Source of the DNA: Saprospiraceae bacterium
GTDB taxonomy: Bacteria; Bacteroidota; Bacteroidia; Chitinophagales; Saprospiraceae
Reading direction: 5' to 3'
Length of the DNA: 64,000 nt
Assembly: GCA_016714025.1 (NCBI GenBank)
Contig: JADJOB010000002.1
Coordinates: 2,202,001 to 2,266,000, forward strand
The notes beneath the pieces are model-generated. The model was not told the DNA's origin. It saw only the letters and a program-made list of their open reading frames with translations, and did no database searches. This document shows positions 51,251 through 60,160 of the stretch, piece after piece; position 1 is the first letter of the stretch; each line of letters begins with the position of its first letter. A program made the position numbers and the translations under genes.

Positions 51251-51472
51251 TTAATATTCTTCTTCATTAAAGAGGAAATCATCTTTCCGGGGATAATCCG
51301 GCCAGATATCTTCCATGCTTTCATAGATTTCTTCATCGTCTTCCAGTTCCTGAAGATTTTCTAACACTTCAATTGGAGCACCTGAACGTATGGCAAAATC
51401 TATCAGCTCATCCCGTGATGCCGGCCATGGTGCTTCTTCCAAATGATGAGCTAATTCTAACGTCCAATACAT
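51251..51472 (-). CDS. DUF2795-family small protein
   Basis: 73 residues, very acidic in its second half. The N-terminus MYWTLELAHHLEEAPWPASRDELIDFAIRSG has the DUF2795 pattern (a short helical domain with L..AxWPAxRxELIxxAxxxGAPxxVLxxL). The tail is rich in Asp and Glu. The function is unknown; in Bacteroidota it is a common single-copy gene. It lies 73 bases downstream of queA, possibly cotranscribed. Confidence 0.85.
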   Translation of the reverse strand: MYWTLELAHHLEEAPWPASRDELIDFAIRSGAPIEVLENLQELEDDEEIYESMEDIWPDYPRKDDFLFNEEEY

Positions 51473-51545
51473 AGCTTGATTTTTATTAGGTAATTGATTT
51501 TATTGTAATTCTTAAATGACATGAAAAGTTCCGTTGAATCAAAAT

Positions 51546-52610
51546 TTATAGAATCAGCATGCTGTCACCATAACTGTAGAAACGATATTTTTCTTTTATT
51601 GCCATTTCGTAGGCTTCGTTTAACAATTCATGACCGGTAAATGCAGAAACCATAATTAATAAACTTGATTTTGGTAAATGAAAATTCGTAATCAACCTAT
51701 TTGCTATTCTAAAATCATAGGGAGGATAGATAAACAAATTAGTCCAACCTTCCGCTGGTTTTAGGTATTTAGAAGCTGAAACAGAAGATTCTAAAGCGCG
51801 CATGGTGGTGGTGCCTACAGAAAATATGTTTTTACCTAAATCTTTGGTCTCATTTACCAATTTAGCAGTTGACTCATCAATGCGAAAATACTCAGCTTCC
51901 ATTTTATGCTTCGACAAATCTTCAACATCGATGGTCCGAAACGTACCTAATCCAACATGCAAGGTAACTTCACCAAAATTTACACCTTTAATTTCAAGCA
52001 TCTTATACAGTTCGCGACTCATGTGGAGTCCTGCTGTTGGAGCTGCAACCGCGCCGACTTCTTTCGCATAAATTGTTTGATAGCGTTCTTCGTCAGCAGA
52101 TTCAAGATTTCGGGTAATGTATTTTGGCAGCGGAGTTTGTCCAAGAACTTTTAAAGCATTTTGAAATGCCTGACTGTCACCATCAAATAAAAATCGGATG
52201 GTCCTTCCTCTGGAAGTTGTGTTATCTACAACTTCGGCAACAAGGACTTCCTTTCCGTTTTTATCATAGAAGTATAACTTGTTACCAACCCTGATTTTAC
52301 GAGCTGGATCAACCAGAACATCCCATAAACGAACTTCCTTATTCAATTCTCTTAAAAGGAACACTTCGATTTTTGCACCCGTTTTTTCTTTTCGCCCGTA
52401 CATACGTGCTGGAAACACTTTGGTGTTATTTATAATCATAGCATCTTTATCCTGGACATAGTCTAAAAGATCCTTAAAAGTCTTGTGTTCAATTTTACCG
52501 GTATCCCGATGAATTACCATCATCCTGGAATCTGAACGCTCTTCAACTGGATATTGAGCAATTAGATTTTTAGGGAGGTTAAATGTGAACTGCGATAATT
52601 TTGTACGCAT
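51546..52610 (-). CDS. queA: S-adenosylmethionine:tRNA ribosyltransferase-isomerase
   Basis: 354 residues of the QueA family. It transfers the ribosyl moiety of SAM to preQ1 in tRNA to form epoxyqueuosine. Visible signatures are FDLP-like FTFNLPKNLIAQYPVEERSDSRMMV, VFPARMYGRK, GAVAAPTAGLHMS, VTLHVGLGTFRTI and ITNFHLPKSSLLIMVSAF. The whole length matches the family. A good promoter lies just upstream. Confidence 0.97.
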   Translation of the reverse strand: MRTKLSQFTFNLPKNLIAQYPVEERSDSRMMVIHRDTGKIEHKTFKDLLDYVQDKDAMIINNTKVFPARMYGRKEKTGAKIEVFLLRELNKEVRLWDVLVDPARKIRVGNKLYFYDKNGKEVLVAEVVDNTTSRGRTIRFLFDGDSQAFQNALKVLGQTPLPKYITRNLESADEERYQTIYAKEVGAVAAPTAGLHMSRELYKMLEIKGVNFGEVTLHVGLGTFRTIDVEDLSKHKMEAEYFRIDESTAKLVNETKDLGKNIFSVGTTTMRALESSVSASKYLKPAEGWTNLFIYPPYDFRIANRLITNFHLPKSSLLIMVSAFTGHELLNEAYEMAIKEKYRFYSYGDSMLIL

Positions 52611-52630
52611 CTGTGTTTTTTAATTTCCGG

Positions 52631-52662
52631 CAAAAATAGGGTATCAGACATAGTAAAATCAA
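52631..52662 (-). promoter_or_regulatory. Promoter of queA
   Basis: On the minus strand: TTG (52662-52660), 21 bases, then TATTTTTG (52638-52631), which fits TAnnTTTG. The start would be near 52624, giving a leader of roughly 14 bases before the ATG at 52610. Confidence 0.55.
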
Positions 52663-52791
52663 GTCTTTTGTCAAATAATCAATGAATTTTAAAGAGGAAT
52701 GTTGTTTGATGGTAGTTCTTTTTTGAGATTTAGTCGAAATTAGGGTTTAAATACTGCCTTTGATGCTAATTTTGAAGCAAAAGAAAGGGAA

Positions 52792-54042
52792 TTGATTTTT
52801 TTAAGAATCGTATTAGACAGCTTTAATCAGGCCATTCAACAGCTCACTAGCAATAAGTTGCGTAGTTTTTTGACTTTATTAGGGATAACCATAGGCATAT
52901 TTTGTGTAATTGCAGTCCTTTCTTCCGTTGATTCCCTCGAAGAGAATATCGTTCAAAGTTTTGAAAAATTTGGGAATGATGTAATTTATGTGGATAAATG
53001 GCCTTGGGAAGAAGACCCAGGGCAGAATTTTTACAAGTATATGGCAAGACCGGTAGCAGATATCAATGACTTGCACAACATTCAAAATAAATCCAAACTT
53101 TCTCAAGCAGCTTCATTGGCAGTGTTTTTACCAGGAAGGACAACAAAATTTATGGATGTTGTCGTTGAGGGTGCTTACATGGCTGGAATTACAGAGGACT
53201 ATGATAAAATCATCAAACTTGAATTTGAAGATGGAAACTATTTTTCGGCACGAGATTTTCAAATTGGTGGAAATCAAACAATACTAGGGAATAAATTGGC
53301 TTTGTCCTTGTTTCCAAAAGGGAATGGAGTAGGAAAGGAAATTAATATTGGAGGGCAGAAATTTCAAGTGGTTGGAATTCTAAAGCAAGAAGGTAAATCA
53401 ATTATATCTATAATGCCCAATGACGAGGCAGTCTTTATACCCTTTAATACCGCCAGAAAGCTGGTATCTATAAATTCCAGTTCAAATTGGGGAACTTTAT
53501 TAAGTGTTAAAGCAAAAAAGGGGGTTGACCTTGATGAACTAAAATATGAAGTCTCCAGTATTATAAGACCCGGGAGAGGTTTGAAGCCACGGGAGAAAGA
53601 TAATTTTTCAATTAACAGAATTACCATGTTGACAAATCTTGTTGACAAGGTCTTTGGTGTAATCAATTTTGCAGGATTTATTATCGGATTGTTTTCTATG
53701 CTGGTTGGAGCATTTGGTGTGGCCAATATCATGTTTGTCTCGGTAAAAGAACGAACCAATTTAATAGGCATCAAAATGGCAATTGGTGCAAAACGCTATT
53801 TTATTTTATTGGAATATTTGATTGAAGCAATTATTCTTTGCATCATCGGTGGACTTGTAGGATTGTTTATTGTTTGGGCTGCCTTATTTATCCTTTCTAA
53901 ATTACTTGAATTCCCAATTTACATGTCATTTCAAAATATTGCACTTGGAATTAGTTTGTCGATACTCATTGGCATTGTAGCTGGAATTATACCAGCAATC
54001 ATTGCATCCAGGATGGATCCTGTTGAAGCAATTCGAAAATAA
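52792..54042 (+). CDS. MacB/FtsX-type ABC transporter permease
   Basis: 416 residues. One N-terminal membrane helix (about 25-45), a MacB-like periplasmic core domain (about 46-270), and three C-terminal helices of the FtsX domain with GAFGVANIMFVSVKERTNLIGIKMAIGAKR and the end RMDPVEAIRK. The start is TTG 52792: no ATG exists in frame between the upstream stop at 52741 and the conserved start MIFLRIVLDSFNQAI. It would transmit ATP hydrolysis to the periplasm, for lipoprotein, toxin or peptide export. No ATPase gene adjoins it, so the partner must be elsewhere. Confidence 0.88.
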   Translation: MIFLRIVLDSFNQAIQQLTSNKLRSFLTLLGITIGIFCVIAVLSSVDSLEENIVQSFEKFGNDVIYVDKWPWEEDPGQNFYKYMARPVADINDLHNIQNKSKLSQAASLAVFLPGRTTKFMDVVVEGAYMAGITEDYDKIIKLEFEDGNYFSARDFQIGGNQTILGNKLALSLFPKGNGVGKEINIGGQKFQVVGILKQEGKSIISIMPNDEAVFIPFNTARKLVSINSSSNWGTLLSVKAKKGVDLDELKYEVSSIIRPGRGLKPREKDNFSINRITMLTNLVDKVFGVINFAGFIIGLFSMLVGAFGVANIMFVSVKERTNLIGIKMAIGAKRYFILLEYLIEAIILCIIGGLVGLFIVWAALFILSKLLEFPIYMSFQNIALGISLSILIGIVAGIIPAIIASRMDPVEAIRK

Positions 54043-54259
54043 TTGGGAAGTTTATTATGATAATTACGAAGGAATAATTGCCAGGTGGTTTCATCTGATG
54101 TACATGCAATTAGTTAATGGCACTTATACAACAGATTCGATGCAGCATATTAAAATACATCTTATATAAATTAGATGAATTAATCTATATATGATTGATT
54201 ATAGAGTCAATTAGGTCGAACAAATGTTCGATACCAAAAACAAGCAATAAAAGTGGAAC

Positions 54260-54607
54260 TTATTTTTTTACGTTCTCAACCAAAGTCTGAAATGCAGCAG
54301 CATTATTTAATGCTAAATCCGCAAGTACTTTTCGATTGAGATCAATATTCTTTGTAGCCAGTAAATGGATAAACTTTGAATAACTTAAACCGAGGGGTCT
54401 AACGCCAGCATTGATACGAGCAATCCAAAGTCTTCTGAATGCTCTTTTCTTTTCCCGGCGATGTTTGAACGCATATTTCATTGCGCGTTCTACCGCATTT
54501 TTAGCAACGGTATAAACTTTTGAACGACCGCCAAAATAGCCGCGGGCGGCTTTCATGATTTTCTTCCTTCTTCTTCTGGAGGCTACTGCATTGACTGAAC
54601 GAGGCAT
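54260..54607 (-). CDS. rplT: 50S ribosomal protein L20
   Basis: 115 residues, very basic. bL20 signature: MPRSVNAVASRRRRKKIMKAARGYFGGRSKVYTVAKNAVERAMKYAFKHRREKKRAFRRLWIARIN in pattern, with GLSYSKFIHLL in the C-terminal half. Needed early in 50S assembly; in several bacteria it represses infC-rpmI-rplT. It is the last gene of the infC operon, 63 bases after rpmI. Confidence 0.98.
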   Translation of the reverse strand: MPRSVNAVASRRRRKKIMKAARGYFGGRSKVYTVAKNAVERAMKYAFKHRREKKRAFRRLWIARINAGVRPLGLSYSKFIHLLATKNIDLNRKVLADLALNNAAAFQTLVENVKK

Positions 54608-54670
54608 ATTTTTTGTTTTTTCAAGGGATCAATTGATATTGATACTTAACCTTGCTTGTTATTAATTATA

Positions 54671-54868
54671 TTAAAATATTCCTAATAATTGTTTCATACG
54701 TTTTTCTTCACTTTTATGCACAATCACAGAATTTACCAAATGTCTTTTGGCCTTCTTGGTTTTGTGTCTCATAAAATGCGAAGTTTTAGCCTGGTAACGC
54801 TTTACTTTTCCTTTACCGGTCAATTTCATTCTTTTTTTTGCTCCTGAATGCGTTTTTACCTTAGGCAT
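54671..54868 (-). CDS. rpmI: 50S ribosomal protein L35
   Basis: 65 residues, basic, of the bL35 family (MPKVKTHSGAKKRMKLTGKG, then TSHFMRHKTKKAKRHL). It lies between infC and rplT as usual. A possible own -7 element lies 31 bases upstream. Confidence 0.97.
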   Translation of the reverse strand: MPKVKTHSGAKKRMKLTGKGKVKRYQAKTSHFMRHKTKKAKRHLVNSVIVHKSEEKRMKQLLGIF

Positions 54869-54899
54869 ATCTAAATTTTAGGTATTTAATTTTGGATGG

Positions 54900-54907
54900 C
54901 AAAAATA
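54900..54907 (-). promoter_or_regulatory. Possible internal promoter element before rpmI-rplT
   Basis: TATTTTTG on the minus strand matches TAnnTTTG and lies in the 136-base gap between infC and rpmI. No TTTG stands at the right distance, so it may be chance in AT-rich DNA. Confidence 0.3.
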
Positions 54908-55004
54908 TGAATTTTAATCGTATTTAAATGAAAAATCGACGCACAAAAGCTAAAATTCTGTGTTTTTTGTTAAAATTCTTTAAACCTTACCGGATAGGAC
55001 TCGT

Positions 55005-55592
55005 TTAATTTGATTTTTTCTTTGGAGATATGATCACGTGCATCCGTTTACCTTCAAGGCGAGGGAGTTCTTCCGCAACTCCATAAGATTCTAACTCTTT
55101 TATAAAGCGCAATAAGACCAATTCTCCACGATCTTTAAAAACAATGGCCCGACCCCTAAATTGTACATAGGCTTTGACTTTTGCCCCTTCTTCCAGAAAT
55201 TTAATGGCGTGCTTGGTTTTAAATTCATAATCGTGGTCATCAGTATGAGGACCGAATCGAATTTCTTTTACTACCGTTTTGGCCGTTTTTGCTTTAAGTT
55301 CCTTTTCTTTTTTCCTCTTTAGGTAGAGGAATTTTTGGAAATCGATGATCTTGCAAACCGGTGGATCAGCCTTTGCGGTGATTTCTACCAAATCCATTCC
55401 AAGATCAAATGCCCATTTAAGTGCTTGATCTGTATAATATACGCCGGCTTCTATGGGTTTTCCAGCTACCGTACTGATTTCTTCAAAATTTTCGCCAACG
55501 AGTCTTATTTGACTATTTCGGATGGCATCGTTAATGCGGAATTGTTCTTTTAGTTCGTCGAATTTATTGACAGGACCTCTTCTAAGATTCAA
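55005..55592 (-). CDS. infC: Translation initiation factor IF-3 with non-ATG start
   Basis: 195 residues if the TTG at 55592 is used. N-domain: FRINDAIRNSQIRLVGEN; linker with DLVEITAKADPPVCKIIDFQKFLYLKRKKEKE; C-domain: KEIRFGPHTDDHDYEFKTKHAIKFLEEGAKVKAYVQFRGR. There is no in-frame ATG between the upstream stop (about 55629) and the conserved domain. A TATCTTTG element lies so close upstream that TTG (or the rarer ATT/ATC codons) must start translation. In many bacteria IF-3 limits its own synthesis through a rare start codon. The operon order is infC-rpmI-rplT. Confidence 0.95.
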   Translation of the reverse strand: MNLRRGPVNKFDELKEQFRINDAIRNSQIRLVGENFEEISTVAGKPIEAGVYYTDQALKWAFDLGMDLVEITAKADPPVCKIIDFQKFLYLKRKKEKELKAKTAKTVVKEIRFGPHTDDHDYEFKTKHAIKFLEEGAKVKAYVQFRGRAIVFKDRGELVLLRFIKELESYGVAEELPRLEGKRMHVIISPKKKSN

Positions 55593-55616
55593 ATGACTGG
55601 GTTTAGTTAAAGTAAC

Positions 55617-55624
55617 AAAGATAT
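55617..55624 (-). promoter_or_regulatory. -7 promoter element of the infC operon
   Basis: Minus strand TATCTTTG, an exact TAnnTTTG match. Transcription would begin near 55610, so the infC leader is only about 18 bases. No clear -33 TTTG is seen. Confidence 0.5.
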
Positions 55625-55649
55625 AAAATCATATATAATAATTAAATCA

Positions 55650-58193
55650 TTAAGATTTCTTCAACGAACTGGTTTTAGTGGCCAGTTGAATGTAGATCAA
55701 ATCCTTTTCCTTATCTAATAAGGCTTTTAGTTTAGATCCTTGCTCTGGATTTTCACTTAATAAAAATTCAGCCAGCGCATCTTCTAAATATTTCTGAACT
55801 GCCCGGTGTAATGGACGAGCACCAAATTGGGGATCAAATCCTTTCTCTGCAAGGAATTCAATGGCCTCATCTGAAAGCGTTAAGTGATATCCTAATTGCT
55901 CTATTCGATTCAGTAATTTCTTTAGTACGATGTGAATGATTTGATGCATTTCAGATTTTTCAAGACTATTGAAAATTAATACATCATCAATTCTATTTAA
56001 AAATTCAGGAGAAAAGGTCTTCTTCAATGCATTTTTAATGACTGATTTCGTATTCTCATCTTGATTTTCCTGGCGTGTTTTTGTTGCAAAACCAACTCCT
56101 TGGCCAAAGTCTTTTAATTGGCGAGCCCCAATATTGGAGGTCATAATGAGTATGGTGTTTTTAAAATCAATTTTACGGCCAATGCCATCAGTCAAAAGAC
56201 CTTCATCTAATACCTGCAGCAAAATATTGTAAACATCCGGGTGCGCTTTTTCAATCTCATCTAAAAGAATAACAGAATAAGGTTTTCTTCTGATTTTCTC
56301 TGTCAGTTGCCCGCCTTCTTCATAGCCCACATAACCAGGAGGCGCTCCAATCAATCGGCTAACGGTAAATTTCTCCATGTATTCACTCATGTCGAGCCTG
56401 ACCAATGCATCTTCGGAATCAAATAAAAATCTAGCAATTGCTTTAGCCAATTCAGTTTTTCCAACTCCAGTAGGCCCCAGGAAAATAAATGATCCAATTG
56501 GTTTCTTAGGATCCTTTAATCCAACTCGATTTCGTTGAATTGCTTTACTGATTTTAGTAATGGCTTCATCCTGACCAACAATGGCTTGTTTAATTTCATC
56601 CGCCATGTTCACAAGTTTTTTGCTCTCAGACAAAGCAACTTTCTTAACCGGAATTCCGGTCATCATAGCAACAACCTCTGCAATGTCTTCTTCAGTAACA
56701 GGGTAGCGTTTTGCTTTTGCATCCGCTTCCCATTCCAGTTTTGATTGGTCAAGTTTTTTAAGTAAACGCGATTCCAAGTCCCTTAAATCGGCCGCTTTTT
56801 CGTATTGCTGACTTTTTACAGCAGTATTTTTTTGTTCTTTGATTTGATCAATTTGGGTTTCGATGTCTTCAATATGCTTTGGAACATGAATGTTTTTCAA
56901 ATGCACTCTGGCTCCAACTTCGTCAATTACATCAATTGCTTTATCTGGCAAGAAACGATCTGTAATATACCGGTCACTTAATTTCACACAACTTATGATG
57001 GCCTCATCTGTATAGCTTACAGAATGGTAGTCCTCATATTTGGATTTGATATTATTAAGAATTTGAATGGTTTCTTCTGCTGTTGGTGGATCAATCATCA
57101 CTTTTTGAAATCTGCGATCCAAAGCGCCATCTTTTTCAATATGCTGACGGTATTCGTCTAAAGTGGAAGCTCCAATGCATTGCAATTCACCTCGTGCAAG
57201 CGCAGGTTTAAAGATATTGGATGCGTCCAAAGAACCTGTTGCGCCTCCAGCTCCAATGATGGTATGAATTTCATCTATAAACAGAATAACATCGCGTGAT
57301 TTTTCCAATTCTGTCATGATGGCTTTGATGCGCTCTTCAAATTGCCCACGGTATTTGGTGCCGGCAACCAGGGCTGCTAAATCCAACATCACGATGCGTT
57401 TATTAAAAAGTGTTCTTGATACCCGTTTTTGAATAATTCGCAACGCCAGACCTTCTACAATGGCGGTTTTACCTACTCCCGGTTCGCCAATTAATATCGG
57501 ATTGTTTTTTTTGCGTCGACTCAGAATTTGAGAAACACGTTCAATTTCGGTTTCCCGGCCCACAATTGGATCTAATTTTCCTTCTTCAGCCAGTCTTGAC
57601 ACATCGCGTCCGTAATTATCCAGTACCGGTGTCATGGATTTATTGCTGGACTTTCTAGAATAACTGGTTTGACTGGGTTCGTCTTCATAAGGATCTGATT
57701 CTGAAGGCCCACTGTGTGGTAAATCTTCAAAACTGGGATCTTCTAGTTTTTGCTCTGCAAGATATTCGAGCTCAGACCTGTAACTTTCGTAATCTACATT
57801 AAACTGGTCCAGGATTTGCGAAGCAAGATTTTCATGGTGTTTTAATAAAGACAAGACCAAGTGTTCCGGATAAATTTCTTCTTCCCGGTTGACTTTTGCT
57901 TCTAAGTAGGTGAATTTCAGGACTTTTTCTGCATGTTTATTGAGTGGAAGGTTACCTACCTGAAAGGTCGTTTCATTTCCTTTTTTTACAGGGATCGCTT
58001 CTTCAATGCGATTTCTCAAATCCTTTAGATCAACTTTTAAAGATTTCAAGACCTGAACGGCAAGCGTATCTTTTTCTTGAATCAGACCTAATAGAATGTG
58101 TTCGGTGCCAATATAATCATGACCCAGTCGGAGCGATTCTTCCCGGCTATTGGCCAAGACTTTTTTGACGTTTTGGGAAAACTTTTTATTCAT
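55650..58193 (-). CDS. clpC: ATP-dependent Clp protease ATP-binding subunit ClpC
   Basis: 847 residues, an unfoldase of the Clp/Hsp100 family. N-domain with two Clp_N repeats (FSQNVKKVLANSREESLRLGHDYIGTEHILLGLI), first AAA+ domain with GEPGVGKTA and DEIHTIIGAG, a middle domain with an EKAADLRDLESRLLKKL-type UVR motif, and a second AAA+ domain with GPTGVGKTE. The middle domain fits ClpC rather than ClpB. It should feed substrates to ClpP. The next gene on the same strand is infC, but infC has its own promoter element. Confidence 0.95.
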   Translation of the reverse strand: MNKKFSQNVKKVLANSREESLRLGHDYIGTEHILLGLIQEKDTLAVQVLKSLKVDLKDLRNRIEEAIPVKKGNETTFQVGNLPLNKHAEKVLKFTYLEAKVNREEEIYPEHLVLSLLKHHENLASQILDQFNVDYESYRSELEYLAEQKLEDPSFEDLPHSGPSESDPYEDEPSQTSYSRKSSNKSMTPVLDNYGRDVSRLAEEGKLDPIVGRETEIERVSQILSRRKKNNPILIGEPGVGKTAIVEGLALRIIQKRVSRTLFNKRIVMLDLAALVAGTKYRGQFEERIKAIMTELEKSRDVILFIDEIHTIIGAGGATGSLDASNIFKPALARGELQCIGASTLDEYRQHIEKDGALDRRFQKVMIDPPTAEETIQILNNIKSKYEDYHSVSYTDEAIISCVKLSDRYITDRFLPDKAIDVIDEVGARVHLKNIHVPKHIEDIETQIDQIKEQKNTAVKSQQYEKAADLRDLESRLLKKLDQSKLEWEADAKAKRYPVTEEDIAEVVAMMTGIPVKKVALSESKKLVNMADEIKQAIVGQDEAITKISKAIQRNRVGLKDPKKPIGSFIFLGPTGVGKTELAKAIARFLFDSEDALVRLDMSEYMEKFTVSRLIGAPPGYVGYEEGGQLTEKIRRKPYSVILLDEIEKAHPDVYNILLQVLDEGLLTDGIGRKIDFKNTILIMTSNIGARQLKDFGQGVGFATKTRQENQDENTKSVIKNALKKTFSPEFLNRIDDVLIFNSLEKSEMHQIIHIVLKKLLNRIEQLGYHLTLSDEAIEFLAEKGFDPQFGARPLHRAVQKYLEDALAEFLLSENPEQGSKLKALLDKEKDLIYIQLATKTSSLKKS

Positions 58194-58316
58194 TTAATGA
58201 TCGAATTATATAGGAATGACAATTTTAAAGCTGTTTTGCTTAATATTTTTGTTCAAATTAATAAATAATTAACCCCATTGCTTGTGTTCTGTTCTTTTTA
58301 TTGCTTTTGATTCTGG

Positions 58317-58345
58317 TTTGCTCGGCTGCAATTTTATTACTTTTG
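58317..58345 (+). promoter_or_regulatory. Promoter upstream of the STAS-RNase Z genes
   Basis: TTTG at 58317-58320, 17 bases, TACTTTTG at 58338-58345. The consensus and spacing fit. The leader to the STAS ATG would be about 98 bases, AT-rich and without obvious structure. Confidence 0.5.
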
Positions 58346-58450
58346 CATTCCAAAGGTAATAAATTCGAACATTTTTTGTTCATATATTTATTTTTCTGCA
58401 TGGATAAAACTATATATTTTAATATTTTATAATAAAATACCTAGAAATTA

Positions 58451-58825
58451 ATGAAATACCAAGTTGATAAGCAAGATAGATATGCAATTTTTAGTCTTGA
58501 GGAGAAGAATTTAAATTCTTTAATTGCCCCCCAATTGAAGTCTGAATTTGTTTTCTTGCGAAATGAGGGTGTTCGGAATTTGATTTTTGACATGGGAGAT
58601 GTAGACTATGTAGATTCGTCTGGATTGAGCTCGATCTTAACTGCCAACAGAATATGGAAAGACTACGGTTCTTTTGTTATGACCAATGTTAAAAGTGACA
58701 GCATTCACAAGTTGATCGAAATTTCAAAATTAGATGGCATTTTAACCATTATACCAACGGTTGAGGAGTCGGTTGAATATGTCTTTATGGAGGATTTAGA
58801 ACGAGATCTCACCGAAGAAGAATGA
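58451..58825 (+). CDS. STAS-domain protein (anti-sigma factor antagonist-like)
   Basis: 124 residues with a single STAS domain, as in SpoIIAA. The motif FDMGDVDYVDSSGLSSIL holds the phospho-acceptor serine (S56 or S57) at the start of the key helix. It would take part in a partner-switching circuit with an anti-sigma kinase, but no kinase, phosphatase or sigma factor adjoins it. The acidic tail EDLERDLTEEE overlaps the RNase Z start by four bases, so the two are translationally coupled. Confidence 0.88.
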   Translation: MKYQVDKQDRYAIFSLEEKNLNSLIAPQLKSEFVFLRNEGVRNLIFDMGDVDYVDSSGLSSILTANRIWKDYGSFVMTNVKSDSIHKLIEISKLDGILTIIPTVEESVEYVFMEDLERDLTEEE

Positions 58826-59751
58826 ATACAGGCACTTTTGAAGTGCAAATATTAGGTTGCAGCGCCGCATTACCAGCCTATAATCGCTTTCCTTCATCCC
58901 ACATTGTCAGGATACACGACCATTCTTATATGGTTGATTGTGGAGAGGGGACCCAATTTCAACTTAACAAATATGGGATTAAGCGCTCCCGAATTAAGAA
59001 CATCTTTATAACCCATTTACACGGCGACCATGTATTTGGGCTACCCGGCTTGATAACGAGCTATAATTTAATCAACCGTCAGGATGATCTGCACATTTAT
59101 GGTCCTGTAGGCATTAAAAAAATGATCGAGGATTACCTGGCATTTGCCTCGGGTTTGCCCCGATATCCACTTGAATTTCATGAGATTGCCAATTTTGAAG
59201 GAGATTGGTTTTTTGAAGACCAGCATGTTCGCGTAAGGAGCTTACCTTTAAAGCATAAGATCACTTGCTGTGGGTATTTATTTGAAGAAAAAAGGGTCCG
59301 GCGAATTTTAAATTTGGATGCTCTGGAAAAACTTAATATTCCGAAAAAGGTTTGGAATCAAATAGAATCTGGACACGATATCACATTGGAGGATGGCCGA
59401 GTCTATACAAATGAAACACTTACCAACAGTCCTCATAACAAAAGACGTTATGCATATTGTTCCGACACCATTTACCATGAAGGTCTGATTCCGTATTTAA
59501 CTGGAGTGGATTTATTATATCACGAAACCACTTACCTGGACGAATTGCAAGACAAAGCAATTGAAAATGGCCACAGCACCACAAAACAAGCAGCTCGAAT
59601 TGCTTATAAATCAGGCGTAGGTACCCTGCTTACTGGTCATTATTCATCCCGATATGATAATTTGGATAAAATTCTGGAAGAGTGTCAAACCATTTTTCCT
59701 AATACGATTTTAGGGGAAGAAGGTATGGTTGTTCGTGTCAATTCCAAATGA
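58822..59751 (+). CDS. rnz: Ribonuclease Z
   Basis: 309 residues of the metallo-beta-lactamase superfamily. It cleaves pre-tRNA at the 3' end to prepare CCA addition. The zinc motif HLHGDH is at 65-70, with VDCGEGTQFQLNKYGIKRSRIKNIFITH before it; further ligands are in LKHKITCCGYLFEE, CSDTIYHEG, HETTY, ENGHSTTKQAA and LTGHYSSRYDN. The length is that of the short bacterial form. A tRNA-Lys gene lies 131 bases downstream. Confidence 0.96.
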   Translation: MNTGTFEVQILGCSAALPAYNRFPSSHIVRIHDHSYMVDCGEGTQFQLNKYGIKRSRIKNIFITHLHGDHVFGLPGLITSYNLINRQDDLHIYGPVGIKKMIEDYLAFASGLPRYPLEFHEIANFEGDWFFEDQHVRVRSLPLKHKITCCGYLFEEKRVRRILNLDALEKLNIPKKVWNQIESGHDITLEDGRVYTNETLTNSPHNKRRYAYCSDTIYHEGLIPYLTGVDLLYHETTYLDELQDKAIENGHSTTKQAARIAYKSGVGTLLTGHYSSRYDNLDKILEECQTIFPNTILGEEGMVVRVNSK

Positions 59752-59849
59752 ATTGCCCGGTAAATTAGCTGAATGAATAGCTTTTTATATTCTCTTTGGA
59801 TTTATACAAGAAATTTATAATTTGTAATCCTGAATTCCCAATTAAATAC

Positions 59850-59857
59850 TACTTTTG
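59850..59857 (+). promoter_or_regulatory. -7 promoter element of tRNA-Lys
   Basis: TACTTTTG matches TAnnTTTG, 25 bases before the tRNA. The nearest upstream TTTG (59821-59824) is 25 bases away, a little long for the usual spacer. Confidence 0.4.
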
Positions 59858-59882
59858 CAGCTCGATTTTCGGATCGTGGTAC

Positions 59883-59955
59883 GATCTGTTAGCTCAGTCG
59901 GTAGAGCAACGGCCTTTTAAGCCGTGGGTCTTGGGTTCGAGTCCCAAACAGATCA
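59883..59955 (+). tRNA. tRNA-Lys (anticodon TTT)
   Basis: A 73-base cloverleaf. Acceptor GATCTGT pairs with ACAGATC (59948-59954), with A as discriminator. The anticodon stem ACGGC/GCCGT holds TTT at 59916-59918. The T-arm has TTGGGTTCGAGTCCCAA. It is a single-gene transcript with its own promoter element and terminator. Confidence 0.96.
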
Positions 59956-59960
59956 CATTA

Positions 59961-59996
59961 AAACCCTTGTAAGTCTATGCTTTTCAAGGGTTTTTT
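59961..59996 (+). terminator. Terminator of tRNA-Lys
   Basis: A nine-pair stem AAACCCTTG/CAAGGGTTT (59961-59969 with 59985-59993), a 15-base loop and a T-run. It lies five bases after the tRNA. Confidence 0.8.
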
Positions 59997-60160
59997 CTTT
60001 TTCGTCCATTCCCATACCTTTTTATTTACGAAAACCTTTCAAAATTTCTTTTGGGTAGCGCTGTGTTTAAAACAGACTAAAGAGCTTATTTGATTAATTG
60101 AGTCAAATTGTGAAATAAGATAGTTAACTTGTGGGTAAACTGTTCTTAAATTTATTGACC

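Noticed and set aside
54214..54235. Hairpin GGTCGAAC/GTTCGATACC as terminator of rplT or the permease gene
   Set aside because: The stem is short with a bulge and has no T-run on either strand; I see nothing else in 54043-54259.
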